Positions 35,801 through 46,900 of a stretch of DNA of 64,000 nucleotides are shown here, piece by piece. The position numbers and the translations under genes are program-made. Origin of the DNA: Theobroma cacao (Eukaryota; Streptophyta; Magnoliopsida; Malvales; Malvaceae); the NCBI RefSeq assembly GCF_000208745.1, contig NC_030854.1, forward strand, positions 21,228,445 through 21,292,444. Reading direction: 5' to 3'. The notes below the pieces were generated by a model. That model searched no databases. It saw only the letters and a program-made list of their open reading frames with translations, and was not told the origin of the DNA. Every line of letters starts with the position of its first letter. The first letter of the stretch is position 1.

Positions 35801-38800
35801 ATGATTAATTGAAACATAGAAAGATCAAAGACGGTGGGATGGATTTGTTTAAATACTAGTCCCAGAATAAATTGTAAATCCTAAAATTTGGGCTTTTAAA
35901 ATCCTTAGCAGATTTGGTTCAAATACAAATCATTGTTGTTTAGAGGGCAAACAAAGAATTTGGAATTTAAAATTCATATCGCATTTCAAACAGTAAATAA
36001 ACCACATAGCATGGGATTAAAGAAGATGATGACAGGAAGAAGAAATAATTTTTGAGGACTCTTCACAAATTCCATAAGCAATTTCAGTTTCCTCTTACAT
36101 CACAAATTTATGAATCAAATAAATTAATCTTTCATATGGTAATTTCTCCATCAAAAGATATTTGTATAAACCCCAGTTATTGATTCATCTTTTAAAAACA
36201 AAAATCATTTGATTCATAAATTTCAGATATATGTATACCCAGTTTCCTTTTACACCCCAAATTTGTCATAAAACTTGTAGGTTTTCACTTAAAGAATAGA
36301 AGAATCATATTGTTAATTACTTCCCTCTTTAACAGTGGAGAACAGTACTCCCATCTCATGGAATATTTTAGCAGTTAAAACCAAAAACAGATTAATATCA
36401 TGACCAACACAGGAAAATGAATAATCTTTTCATAAAGATCAACCAATTAACAGTCCTTCAGTGCAATCTGAATAGATGAAATCAAGGCAAAGTTTTCAAG
36501 AAATAAATCTCCATCTAAAGAAGAGAATAACTAATAGAAGAACATGGACAATAAGTGCATAGGAGAAATTACTGTAGCTGATATCACTACTTGCTGCAAC
36601 AATAGTTAATGAGGGAGAGCTGCCAGTGGTAGCAGCAGGTGATTGAAGGTGGTTGTCTCTACGTAACACCGAAAATGTTGGTCATAACTTTTCTTCCCTC
36701 TTGGGAAATTTTATCCTATTTTCATGAAGAATAAAGAAACTGAGCCTTAACAGTTTCCAATTTCTCTGCACAGGTGGTGTACAAACCAATTTTCACCAAA
36801 ACCAATACATGGCTCTCTCTAGTTCCCTTCTGCTCCAATACAGCACTGTGCCATGATGCAGCAGCTGTACTTGCCCAGCTTGGACATGTCCACCTAAAAA
36901 TCCTATTCCAACCAATATGCAAACTTGCCTACTTTTCCAGATTTTGGAAGAGATGGAAATAAAAAAAATAAAAAAAAAACGCCAAGCCAAAATCAAGTCA
37001 GTAGCAAATAAGGAGTTGTTGCAACCTCCTGCAGTTTTTTTAGCTTCTTTCCATGGCTATTATTGGGAAATCAGAAGATGTGATGGTGGGGTAGGTTGGC
37101 ATGTGAGAGTGGGTATGTCGATGTGAGCAAGAGAGACAAAAAGTATGATACAGACTAGGAGACGGTGAATGTTAGTAAAAGAAATGACATCAGAAGAAGA
37201 TCCCTCATGTGGATATTTTACTTATACCCAGGCTGCTATTGAGTTTAATGTCATGTCAAAATAAACTTGAACAAAGTAAACCTAAATTTCAATTGCACAA
37301 TGCAAGCCCAAAGATTTGTAGCCAATTTGATTCAATAAAAGAAGCCCCCATGATTTTAAAGAACTAAATTACGGTAAAAGTATTAAAAATGACTAAATTT
37401 CTGTAAATTATGCTACAAATAGCACTATCTCAAAACGGTGAATCAAAATGCGATGGTATGTAGGAAATACCATTCCCAGAAGAAACAAAAATGTTAGTTT
37501 GTATGATACTGACAACCTTGGTCAAATCATCAAGCAAGTAGGATTTCAAAACTTGAAGAAATTTATGTTTCACTTCCAATCATGCCACATTCTGCTAAAG
37601 AGTTATGTTTACGAATTTTCTTTTCATTTCATTGTTAATTCTTATTGTTTTTAGTATCCTATTACATTTCAATTTCACCTTTTTCTTAACACAACAACGA
37701 ACGGCATTCTTTCAGGTGTTTCTATTCTTTTTGCATGGCAGAGCCTCTATTAATAAGGCCTTAAGAATATCAGTAAAGTTTGGTTACCTCAATGTACTTC
37801 ATCAGAAACATACATTCTGTAATAATAGTTTAACTCTCTGCATATTGGGTGTAACATTTAAGACAACACAACAGAATGGACTAGCATAAACAACATGATC
37901 ACTCACTGAATACTTGTTGGAACCAATCTGTCTCTCAAACACCCTGAAGTAGTATAGTAGATAAAGTCCAAACATCAGTTCTGGAGTGGATGAAAAGGCA
38001 AAAACTGATACAATTAACTTCCATATGCTAAGTTTTCTGAAAATATCCTGTCATAAAATTGAAATGATCCAATAAGAGTTATACACAATAAATTGAAAAG
38101 CACATGGCATCTTTGAATAAATAAATGCAAGATCATTAAACTGATTAGCCATTTACAACCTAGAAATACAAACAATATTTTATTATCACTTAATTTTTGT
38201 ATCTTTTGCCGTTTGACAGTAGAGTTCAGGCCAAATCTCCTCACAATTCCTCCCCTCCCCCTCGCCACCTTATTCCCATTTCTGAGAAAATGACCATTGC
38301 TTTACCATCTGACTTTATTCTCTCACAACAATCCATAAAATTACTTTCCACGAGACAAACTAAGCTTTTGACAACAGGAAGCATACTTCCTGAATTTGTT
38401 TTATTCAGCATATAAACACTTAAACTGTGAAGAGGGACATAAAAGAAGGAATAGCCCCTTTGGTTTCACTTATCTAAAATACAATGTGCCAATGTCTGTA
38501 CACTCAACAAATAACAAATTGACAGCAGTCACAATACTTGTTTAAATGTCTCAAAACAACAAAAGTTGCATCAACAACTTTGACATCAATTCTTATTCCT
38601 AAAGAGGGACACAAAGATGATTTACAGTAGCAAAATTACTTGATTTTGAGCCAACTTATGATGGCAACGTAGGAAGAGGAACAACTCATTCATAATTCAA
38701 TATAATCCATACCCTTGTTTTCTTGTAAGGTGAATTTCATGTATCTTGGAATTTTGCATTACAACAATATCTCAACAACCTAATATCTTTACCGTAAGAT

Positions 38801-39563
38801 TACTAGAAACTAATTATAAATCTATGAAACATCTAATAATGTGCAGCAACCAATCAATTTAGAAATCATTATGTTAACACGTCTCAGCAATGCCATCCCT
38901 CAAGCAAGGGATGATAAAAACAAAATGAAACAAAAAAAGGCAGGATCTGAGATTAATCAGTATGACTATTATAAAAAAAAAAAAATGAAACAGATTTGTA
39001 ATTCAATATTTAGAAAAGCAATGGCCAGTCCTTGTAAATTAAAAGAAACAGAAACATAAGAGCTTATACTGAAATTTAAATGGTAAATAAAAAATACAAG
39101 ATAGAAAACCCTACAATATCAATTCAGAAAATAAAACAATAATAAAAATGCTACAACATGAATTCACATTGAAAAGTAAACTTAAAGACGTAATACAAGT
39201 CATACCATCTGGGGATCCTATATAAAACATTTGAATTAAGAAACGAAGGAAAACATAGAAACAAACAATCGACCCAGATTCAAAGCTACAACTCTTAAAC
39301 GTAAAAGGCAAAACAAGAATTACCTGATAGGACAAACCAAGCTTGAAAGAACGGCCTTGGATCCCAAAGAATACGGTGAAGAGAGCACAAGCAATTAAAA
39401 AGATTCTAGTCACTGGAGCATTATCTGCAACCACAAACCAAAAAAGAAATAATAATCATGATCATCATATTTTCAAGGAAAATGAGAAGGTCATGGTAAA
39501 AGCCTAAGAAAATAAGAAGAAGAAGGACTTGTACGCACTGAAACCGGAGGGGCCGCCGTTCAT
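24839..39563 (-). CDS. UBAC2-like / rhomboid-like protein 18 type, UBA domain at C-terminus (8 coding exons)
   Basis: Coding exons, 5-prime to 3-prime: 39539-39563, 39324-39424, 37907-38047, 34988-35054, 34198-34349, 34011-34112, 31270-31392, 24839-25009. All phases join to 293 residues with no stop, the usual length for plant UBAC2/RBL18 proteins. The start MNGGPSGF and the block [14 protein letters not shown] are typical. Hydrophobic segments lie near residues 10-28, 52-76, 90-111, 121-140 and 163-185. Where active rhomboids have GxSG I see only SGPYG, so a pseudoprotease is likely. The UBA domain (about 252-293) has the MGF loop and ends ILLEAQAH. Relatives are ER membrane proteins linked to ubiquitin-dependent quality control and, in Arabidopsis, to autophagic turnover and callose responses. 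Intron 7 uses a GC donor. The gene looks intact and is the only host gene here. Confidence 0.93.
25800..26100 (+). pseudogene. Chromovirus gag end with knuckle; protease deleted
   Basis: The knuckle reads [13 protein letters not shown], where the family has CFRCGEPGHTSYAC, so a residue is lost and the zinc-binding His is replaced. PKRRVNLAE follows. Only about 60 bp later, in another frame, comes LHPLKEE, which normally sits after the protease. The aspartic protease domain is therefore deleted. Confidence 0.75.
26200..27530 (+). pseudogene. Chromovirus reverse transcriptase and start of RNase H
   Basis: Clear RT blocks: [42 protein letters not shown], then [21 protein letters not shown] and [13 protein letters not shown]. 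The catalytic YxDD box reads VVYAVDIL, so the first catalytic Asp is missing. After the LINE fragment the reading resumes with [21 protein letters not shown] and RNase [19 protein letters not shown] short tandem duplication (CTTCTTAGAGAGAAA) lies near 26680-26720. Multiple frameshifts. Confidence 0.88.
26802..27186 (+). mobile_element. 5-prime-truncated LINE-type retroposon, 385 bp
   Basis: Ends in a run of A and is flanked by a perfect 16-bp duplication AAATCTGAAGAAAGTG (26786-26801 and 27187-27202). Removing it restores the RT reading across the site. The 3-prime part contains a 27-bp tandem duplication (TTTTTATTTCGTAATTAATA...). The poly(A) tail and long duplication are hallmarks of target-primed reverse transcription; the exact family is not known. 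Confidence 0.88.
27537..28632. mobile_element. Non-autonomous hAT-like element, 1096 bp
   Basis: Flanked by GTCAAATA / GTCAAACA (27529-27536 and 28633-28640; 7 of 8 match). Imperfect inverted ends: GATGACAAAATTTGATC at the left against GGTGGCAATTGGACGGG read from the right. Subterminal regions are rich in AACCC/GAACC repeats. No transposase is encoded. Removal, together with that of the next element, restores chromovirus RNase H. Confidence 0.7.
28644..28925. mobile_element. Small solo LTR / TRIM-like element, 282 bp
   Basis: Begins TGATGCAGG, ends CTACATCA and is flanked by a perfect 5-bp duplication CACCA (28639-28643 and 28926-28930). It inserted within three bases of the hAT-like element. 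One base at 28654 is undetermined. The short LTR and TATAAATAAG box (about 28755) suit a TRIM or small copia-type LTR. Confidence 0.78.
28931..30155 (+). pseudogene. Chromovirus RNase H C-terminal part and integrase
   Basis: RNase H resumes with [20 protein letters not shown] and [19 protein letters not shown]. The integrase shows remnants of the HHCC region and then core blocks [33 protein letters not shown] and [10 protein letters not shown], followed by [11 protein letters not shown]. The catalytic Asp in [10 protein letters not shown] is kept. Stops and frameshifts throughout. Confidence 0.88.
30156..30488 (+). pseudogene. Chromodomain at the end of chromovirus integrase
   Basis: Open for 110 codons to the element stop at 30486-30488. 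The C-terminal half reads like a plant chromovirus chromodomain: [46 protein letters not shown]. Chromodomains can bind modified histones and steer integration to heterochromatin. The aromatic cage looks incomplete, as in other plant group II chromodomains. Confidence 0.85.
30601..31269 (-). other. Remaining intron 7 sequence near its donor
   Basis: AT-rich intron DNA with no recognised element or gene. Confidence 0.6.
31902..32400. repeat. Two-copy tandem duplication, about 249-bp unit
   Basis: Units 31902-32150 and 32151-32400 align end to end: both hold AATTGGTCC, GTACTCAAGGCA, TATACAAGAATTTCAGCA, CAATCACT and a long shared part ending CATACTTTGGCCACCATGG. A few small indels separate them. 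The origin is unknown, possibly MITE-derived. Confidence 0.88.
32749..32858. repeat. Short gap (48 N) and (CA)n microsatellite
   Basis: N at 32749-32796, then (AC)n at 32826-32858. Similar phrases on both sides (AAAGCTGGGTATACACAC / AAAGACTGGGTAGTACACAC) suggest a microsatellite duplicated or collapsed during assembly. Confidence 0.9.
33226..33545. repeat. Partial tandem duplication of a GCAGCTG-containing segment
   Basis: AGAGAGTAGCAGCTG, then GGCCAGAT, GTGACCC, GCC(A/C)CCCTAAC and a TGGCATCTTGCATA-like end occur near 33238-33330 and again near 33459-33540, about 220 bp apart with moderate divergence. It lies in intron 6. Confidence 0.7.
35055..37906 (-). other. Intron 3 of the UBAC2-like gene
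   Basis: GT-AG intron of 2.85 kb (donor TCA|GTGAGT). It has a GA microsatellite at 35715-35736. Several short open frames near 36700-37130 and 37448-37890 show no recognisable domain and are not called. Confidence 0.85.
35715..35736. repeat. (AG)11 microsatellite
   Basis: Perfect AG run within intron 3. Confidence 0.95.
38048..39323 (-). other. Intron 2 of the UBAC2-like gene
   Basis: GT-AG intron of 1.28 kb (donor CAG|GTAATT, acceptor TATGACAG). No other gene or element was recognised. Confidence 0.85.
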
Positions 39564-39830
39564 CTTTCAAAAGTTGGTAGGAAGGAGGAAGCAACGACCT
39601 CTGCTTTCGAATTTCACCTCCTTTATATAAAAATTTCAATAAGCTTATAATTTGGAATTTTTTCCCCTTTTGTCTTTGGCTTGGGACGGAATTACAGAGA
39701 GTAGAGTCAAGTCGTCTCCCCCCCTCGCTCTCACCAAAAACGAAAAAACAGTCCCCTCTCCGTCTATTCCTTTTCTAGCTTCCCCTTTCTCTCCTTTTAA
39801 TTTTTAGGACGGCAATGATCATTTTTTCAT
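39564..39830 (-). promoter_or_regulatory. 5-prime UTR and proximal promoter of the UBAC2-like gene
   Basis: Upstream of the ATG the minus strand is purine-rich (the plus strand shows CCCCCTCGCTCTC and CCCCTCTCCG), like many plant leaders. The transcription start and TATA box could not be set with confidence. Beyond about 39830 the DNA turns strongly AT-rich. Confidence 0.45.
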
Positions 39831-42240
39831 TCAATATTTATTAAAAAATTTTAATTTAAGATTCAACACTTTCTTTATATCAAATTAAAATGTAAGTTTC
39901 ATTTTTCATTGAAACAAAATTAATTAAAAATAATAATGATTATCCTTATTGAAACTTATTTATTAAGAGTTATCCTTGACCTACAATTTTAAAACTATTA
40001 ATATAGTTACTAATTGTTTTTTCATCGATTTTCTGTATTGAGAAAATTACAGAAATAAAAGATCGGCTTTTAAAATTAAAAATTTGATTAATTTTAGATC
40101 CCAATATATGTCTTCTTTTATTCTTCGTGGTTCTCTTTGTTGATTAATTTTGCAACATTTCTTCCTTGTCTTGTTTCTCATTCGAACTTTTCATTAAGGG
40201 AGTCCAATTAAATTTTTTAAAGAAAATTATTTATATTTTGCTTTGGTAAAAGTCTTTTATTCATTAAACTAAAAAAAAAATCTCACCACAAGAGTTACTT
40301 TTTATTTTTATTTTATGCTAAACACTTACATAAGTCTTTGAATTATATCAAAAAAAAGTTAATTAAACCTCTATCTTTTTATTACATTTAATTAAGTCTC
40401 TAAATTTTTATTTTACATCAAATAAGTCCCTTTTCACTACGTTAATTTTTATTAATTAACGATACACATGACACTTTTATGTCACATAGTAAGTTAACAG
40501 ATCTTTTTTATAATATCACTACCTTGTGGCATGTTGACTTGTTATTTTAATAATGTCACTGTCACGTGATAGGTTAACGTAAACATTAAATGTTGTTGAT
40601 TAAGCTTTGTGTGCTTACTTTTTTGTCTAACACATATCAAAAAATGATTGACTTAAAGATTTAAAGCAAAAAATAGAAAAAAAAAACTTAATTACTTTTT
40701 TCCATAATGTAATAGAAGATAGACATTTTATGCTTAACAAAATGAATCATTTTAAAGCAAAACTTACTAAATCATGTTAAACCAAAAAAGAAAAAATCTT
40801 TGCTTGATTGTGTATTTTTATTGGCCTAAATATGAGTTAAAAGTTAGATTTTTTAGTGAAATTAGTGAGATTTCTATGATGGATAGCTTTCAATTTAATT
40901 AATTCAAGGGTTAAAGAGAATTTTTATGTTTTTAAACTGAGCTAATTAATAATTGATGGCTTCAGTTCTGCTATATTCATTTTGAGAGCTGAATATAGTA
41001 AATAGGAATGGTTGTGGAAATTTTGCAATTCTTTATATTGGAAGTACTGTAAACGAGTTCAAAGTATGCGAGCTTGAAATGCTAGAACAAACAAAGACCC
41101 TTAGGCTGATGTTCATGGATACAAGTAAATGATAATTAGTTACTGACTAACTCTTATATCTCATAATGAATGGCATTATATACCTATGTTTGCTGGAAAC
41201 GCCTAGGATAAAAATAAAAATATGTATCATGTGTAGCTCTTCGATTCCAACCTGCAAGATTCTTTGTATTTGCTTCTCATATGTTGTCTTAAATATTGAT
41301 TGGGTTAGTGGTTTAAAGTTATTTTTATTGTGGAAAAAAAGGTGTAACACACGTAAATAGTGCAATGATCAAATCTAGAATGTTATGCACTATGCAATTT
41401 GTAACAAGAAAGGGTGTCTTATGGACTTTCAATGTCTTTCTCTATTCAATATGCCGCTCTCTTGTTCCCTTGTTGCAATATTGTTGTAATAAAATCGATT
41501 GTGAATATGCTAAATATAAAATTTGAGTAAAACAAGGTCGACTAAAACCAAACTACTTTTTATTATTTTTTGGTTTGCAGGTTAAAGTACAAGCAATTTT
41601 ATCAATTCTCCTTGCAACATTTTCTATTTTTGGTGTTGCGACGAGTGGGAGGTCTATCATTGTCAAGATCCTGTGACAATGATAAAATCAATGTTGACTT
41701 TGATTTATGGATGATTTACTTCCTATTTTTACTTTAGTGTGTTTCTGAGGGGTGTACTTAGCTATTTTAGTCTCTTAATTACTTATTCAAAGAATCACTA
41801 GCCCAATTTGTCTCTTTTGGATTTTGTGTTTTGAGTTACTTGTAGAACCCTGAGGTATAATATGTATTTCAGTTTGGACACTAAAGTTTTATTTCGTTAA
41901 TTCTTGAAGTGAAACCTAAATTGCATTGCCAACTCTATTTATGTGAACAAACTTTGCCTCCAATACCATCTCATTCACCATTTTGCATTTAGACATCATT
42001 TCTGTAGCTCCTGAAATGCTATGCTCTTTGCAGAAGATGGACACATTCACTCATTTTATAAAATTTTGCATTCCAATCTTTTTCTTCTATTTTTCTTGAA
42101 ATTTTGTAGCTATCTGGACAACACTTCTTGAAAGAAAGACTAAAGGAAAGAAAATATCCCTCTTTAATAGTTTATGAGTATATAGATTGATTTATAAAAG
42201 GAAGATTGAATGCTTTTTATTATTATTCAATTTTTCTCTC
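39831..42240. other. AT-rich intergenic region
   Basis: No gene supported. The part 40240-40760 has weakly inverted phrases (TTTTATGCTAAACACTTA against TTTTATGCTTAACAAAAT, and GTCACATAG / GTCACGTGATAG) that may mark an old MITE, but ends and duplications could not be set. Confidence 0.5.
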
Positions 42241-42297
42241 AGCACACGTTAAGGCAATCTTACTAAAAACCTAGTTCAGCCTCTTGACTGCCTTTGC

Positions 42298-43941
42298 ATG
42301 GAGGCAGACATAGTTGGTGACCCTTCACCAAATTCTAGGGGAGGTTTTCCCTTATTTGTTAATCGTGTGGGTTCTAAAGGATCCGATTTGGATTGAAAAC
42401 TGAAGATCCTAGAAGTCAACTTGTGGATACCCTACCTCAAAACCAGAATGTACTACCTGGTGCTTTTCCTCGTTTGTCTTACCGTCATACTCTATTTAAT
42501 GAAAATCATGAACATGATACGAATGGGGAAGCCCTTGATGATGATGAAGTGGAGGTTGAAGTGCTTAAGTCTGATGAGGAAGATACTGATCGGAATATCG
42601 GTGGCCTATATATTCGATTAACAAAGGAAGAGAAGCTACGCATTTGGAAACCTTGGAAAAATACCCTAATAGTTTAACTATTGGGTAGGAACAGTAGTTA
42701 CACCTATCTTTTTGTACTAAGGTAAAATAGATGTGGGCTTTACTTGGTGATTTCCAAGCGGTTGATCTTGATAACGGATTTTATTGTTTTCGTTTTGACA
42801 ATAAATCTGATTATTTTCTTGTGCTAACGGATGGACCTTGGATCATAGCAGATCACTATCTCATTCTTCGAAGATGGTGTCTAAGATTTAGATCAGATGA
42901 AGCCTTAGTTGAATCGGTAGCAGCAAGGGTTTGTTTGCTTGGGATGCCACGTGAGTACTATGATAAGGAGATATTGGCTAGGATAAGCAATAAGATTGGA
43001 AAAACAATCAAGATTGACCGAACTACCTCTTCCCAATTGAGAGGGAATTTTGCTAGACTATGTATGGAAATTGATCTTAGGAAACCATTTATACCAAAAA
43101 TCTTCATTGGAGGCAGGTGGCAAAAAATTGAATATGAAGGACTGAAAATGTTATGCTTTCATTGTGGGAAATTTGGGCGTAGTGAAGAGGGATGTGTCAT
43201 GAAGCAGAAAGAAAAATAGGGATTATCTGAAAAGCAAGTGTTGAAATTGTCAGAGTCTCATAAAGTTGTTCAAAAGGATTATGAAACAACCATGTTTGGT
43301 CCCTAGATGGTTGTGCAGAAGAATAACAAAAGACCTATAATGCAAAAGGCCAAAGCAGCCATACAAGTGGAAAAATTGCAACCTATTTCCAACTTGGGTT
43401 CTCGATTTGTTGTGTTGGACAATGAAGATATGGAGTAGGATGGAGATGCGATGATACCTGAGTCTATAGAGAATGCTACTACAATGCCAGAAATGGGTAG
43501 AACAATAAGAGCATGACTACAACTTATACAAAAGAGCAACTCAAGGAAAACTTGTAATCTTCCGCAAGTGTGTCGAATAGAGATCTTACGTTTTCATCAA
43601 AGGTTAAAGGCAAAAAGCAAGTCCCTGAAGAGCCTAAAATAGCTTTCTCTAGTGGCGCTATTAAGTCTACTCGACAATCAAATCCCGAAATAGTTGAAAG
43701 TATGGTGTAAGGACCCCCATCATCACCACCATTACAAATTCAATACTAAAAAATAGCCATGTCCTTGGAAAATGGTGGACATAAAAATGAACAAGGTGTT
43801 GGAGTTAATGGTGCAGCTCGTGAAAAGTTAATAGAACCAATGGAAAATGATAACCCTTTTATGCAAGGAACAGATGATATCTCTAGCTCCATGGAGCTTG
43901 AAAGTAATGAAACCATTGTTATGCAGGTCTCCTTGACCTAA
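42298..43941 (+). pseudogene. LINE ORF1, DUF4283-type RNA-binding protein with zinc knuckle
   Basis: Starts MEADIVGDPSPNSRGG at 42298. After frame changes it continues through an acidic part (42393-42677) to the conserved DUF4283 region at 42731-43219 (FRFDNKSDYFLVLTDGPW, CLLGMPREYYD, IGKTIKIDRTT). The knuckle reads CFHCGKFGRSEEGC, where the usual His is Arg, so zinc binding is likely lost. A low-complexity tail follows, ending at 43941. The product would bind the LINE RNA. Confidence 0.85.
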
Positions 43942-43977
43942 TTCTTTATTTGATCTTTATTTGTTATTCTCTTATAC

Positions 43978-46900
43978 ATGTTAAATATTCTGAGCTGGAA
44001 TGTTAGAGGCGCAGCCTCTCACAGGTGCTGTAGAAATATTAAAAGCCTAGTTAAATTGCATAAAATTCATATATTTATTCTCTTCGAGCCTTAAATATCA
44101 GGGATGGGAGTTGATAAAATGTGTTGCAAATATGGCTTCCAAAATTATTTCAAAGTAAAAGCAAATGGCTACTCAGGAGGCATTTGGGTGTTTTGGAATG
44201 CTGAGGTGATTGAAGTTGAGGTCCTAGCTTACTCATCTTAATTAACCCACTTGCTTGTAAACCCATCTAAAGAGCAATGGTTACTCACGGAAATCTATGG
44301 CAGTCCATTAGTGAAGGAGCGAAAACATTTATGGGATTCTCTAAAACTGGCAAGCAATGATCAGGATATGCCTTGGATGGTTATAGGAGATTTTAATCAA
44401 ATAATCTCTCCAAACGAAAAACAGGGAAGAAATAGCGTAAATTTAACTTAGTGCAACCAATTACTCAATTGCATGAGTTACTGTAATTTATATGATTTTG
44501 AAGCTTCTGGGTTCAAGTTCACATGGTGGAATAAAAGAAAAGGTTTAGATTATACCCGAGTCCGTTTAGATAGAGTCTTTGTCAATGATAGATGGCATGT
44601 TATGTTTCCTAATGTTGTTGCTATTAATCTACCCCGGACACATTCCGACCACCACCCAGTTCTAGTACGGTGCTCTTCTCCATCAATGCTACCTGATTTG
44701 AATAAATGTAGATTTAAGGAGGCGCGGACGTCTCATCCAAGCTTTGGTATTTTTTGGGGTCGCATTGGACATTTGAAAATAATGATATAAGTACCTCATT
44801 GGAATGATTGGCTTATAACTTAAAAACATGGAGCAAAACCCATTTTGGAGACATTCTCAGAACAAAGAGGAGACTTATAGCAAGGCTTACAGGAATTCAA
44901 AAGTAGTTAGATAAGGGACCAAATGATTACCTCCAAAATCTTGAATTCTCTCTTATTGAAGAATACAATCCAGTTCTCTATCCAGAAGAAGTAATATAGC
45001 AACAACGAGGAAAGATAGACTGGATTAAATATAGTGATGGAAATACCAAGTTTTATCATGTCATGGTGAAGAGTAAACAGAAGAGGAAACATATCTCTAC
45101 CCTCAAAGGGGAAGATAATACCTGGTGCACGAAACCATCGAAAATTGAAAATCTAGTAGTTAGCTTTTTCATGAATTTATACACAGATGATGGGATTCAT
45201 GGAACTTTTTTGACAGATCCAAAATGGAGATTGGATATTTCCAAATCATCAACACTGGCCATGCCTCTTACGAGTGAAGAAATTAAACAAGCTTTTTTTG
45301 TAATGAATCTAAAAAAAAGTTCGGGATATGATGGGTTTCCTGTAAGCTTCTTTCAAAAAAATTAGAAGACTATTGGTAATGACCTTATTAAATTTGCACA
45401 AGATGCTTACCTGAAAGGTTCCTTCCCACCATCATTGAACCACACACTTATTACTCTTATCCCTAAAGTGGAAAGACTAGAGAATGTGAGCTAATTTTGC
45501 CCTATAAGCCTATGTTCAATTCGATTGAAATTGCTCAGCAAAATTCTTGTAGATCGCTTACGACCAATATTGACGGAGCTAATGAGAAATACCCAAAGCA
45601 GCTTTATACCGAGGCTACAAGCATCTGATAATATCATTGTAGTGCAAAAGGCCATTCATACAATGCGGATTATGAAAAGAAAGAAAGGAGCTTTGGTGAT
45701 CAAAATCGACCTAGAAAAAGCTTATCATAGAGTCAAGTGGTCATTTCTTCAAGAAGTTCTTCTAGAGATAGGCCTTCCCTTGAACTGGATATCGTTAATT
45801 ATGAATATTGTCCAGAACCCCACATTTTCTGTTTTATGGAATGGTAAGCAATCAGAAAGATTTGTGCCATCGAGAGGCATCAAACAAGGTGATCCACTAT
45901 CTCCTTATCTTTTTGTACTATGTTTGGAGAAATTGTCACAGTTAATTAATGAAGAAGTTACACTAGGGAACTGATAGCCTCTCTTACTGACAAAAAGTGG
46001 ACTGGCTCTTTCTCATGTATGTTTTGCAAGTGACATTATGTTGTTTGGAAGAACTACTCAGACCCAAGTACAAGTTATGATGCGGGTTATTCAAAAGTTT
46101 TGTTCAGCATTAGGACAAAAAGTAAGTCTTGAGAAATCTAGAATGCTTGTCTCCTCAAATGTTCACTCATTCAAAGCTAAAACATTAAGTCGTGTGGCTT
46201 GCATTAGCCTTACAAAAGATTTCAACAAATAGTTAGGAACCTCGATGCTTCATGGTGGGGTTACAAAAGCCACTTACTCTGATTTATGCAGCAAAGTGGG
46301 GAGGAAGCTTGAACAGTGGAGTAATAAATTCCTTTCAATGGCGGGGAGAGTCTCCTTAGTGCAAGTAGTTACTAGTACAATGGCTTCGTACATTATGCAA
46401 ACCACATTACTCCCAAACAACGTGGCCATGGAAATCGACAAGTTAAACAGGAATTTCATCTGGGGTCAAGTAGGTGGAGAGAGGAAGATCCATGCGATAA
46501 ATTGGCACACACTTTGTTTACCCAAAAAACTTAGAGGTTTACAGATTAAAGAGGCTAGAAAATTTAATTTGGCTTTACTTGCCAAGCTTGGTTGGTAATT
46601 GTGGCAAGGAAATAACTCTTTATGGGTTGAAATCTTACAGAAGAAATATCTAAGGCATCACGACTTTTTTTCAGTCCAAGCTAAATCATCTGATTCCCAC
46701 ACTTGGCGTAGTATATTAAAAAGCAGGGAAGTTCTTGCAAGGGGTTTGGGAAAGGTAGTAAATAATGGTCTCCATACAAAATTCTGGTTGGACTCTTGGT
46801 TGCCTTGTGGCCCGTTAATTAACTTTGTTGTCAGAGACTTGTCCTTAGCTAAAATAGAATTACCAATAGCATGTTTCTGTGATGAATATGGAAATTGGGA

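Noticed and set aside
36722..37126. Several overlapping 62-69 codon frames in intron 3
   Set aside because: Inside a well-supported intron, on both strands, without conserved domains.
40240..40760. Possible MITE with inverted ends
   Set aside because: Inverted similarity is weak and no target duplication could be set.
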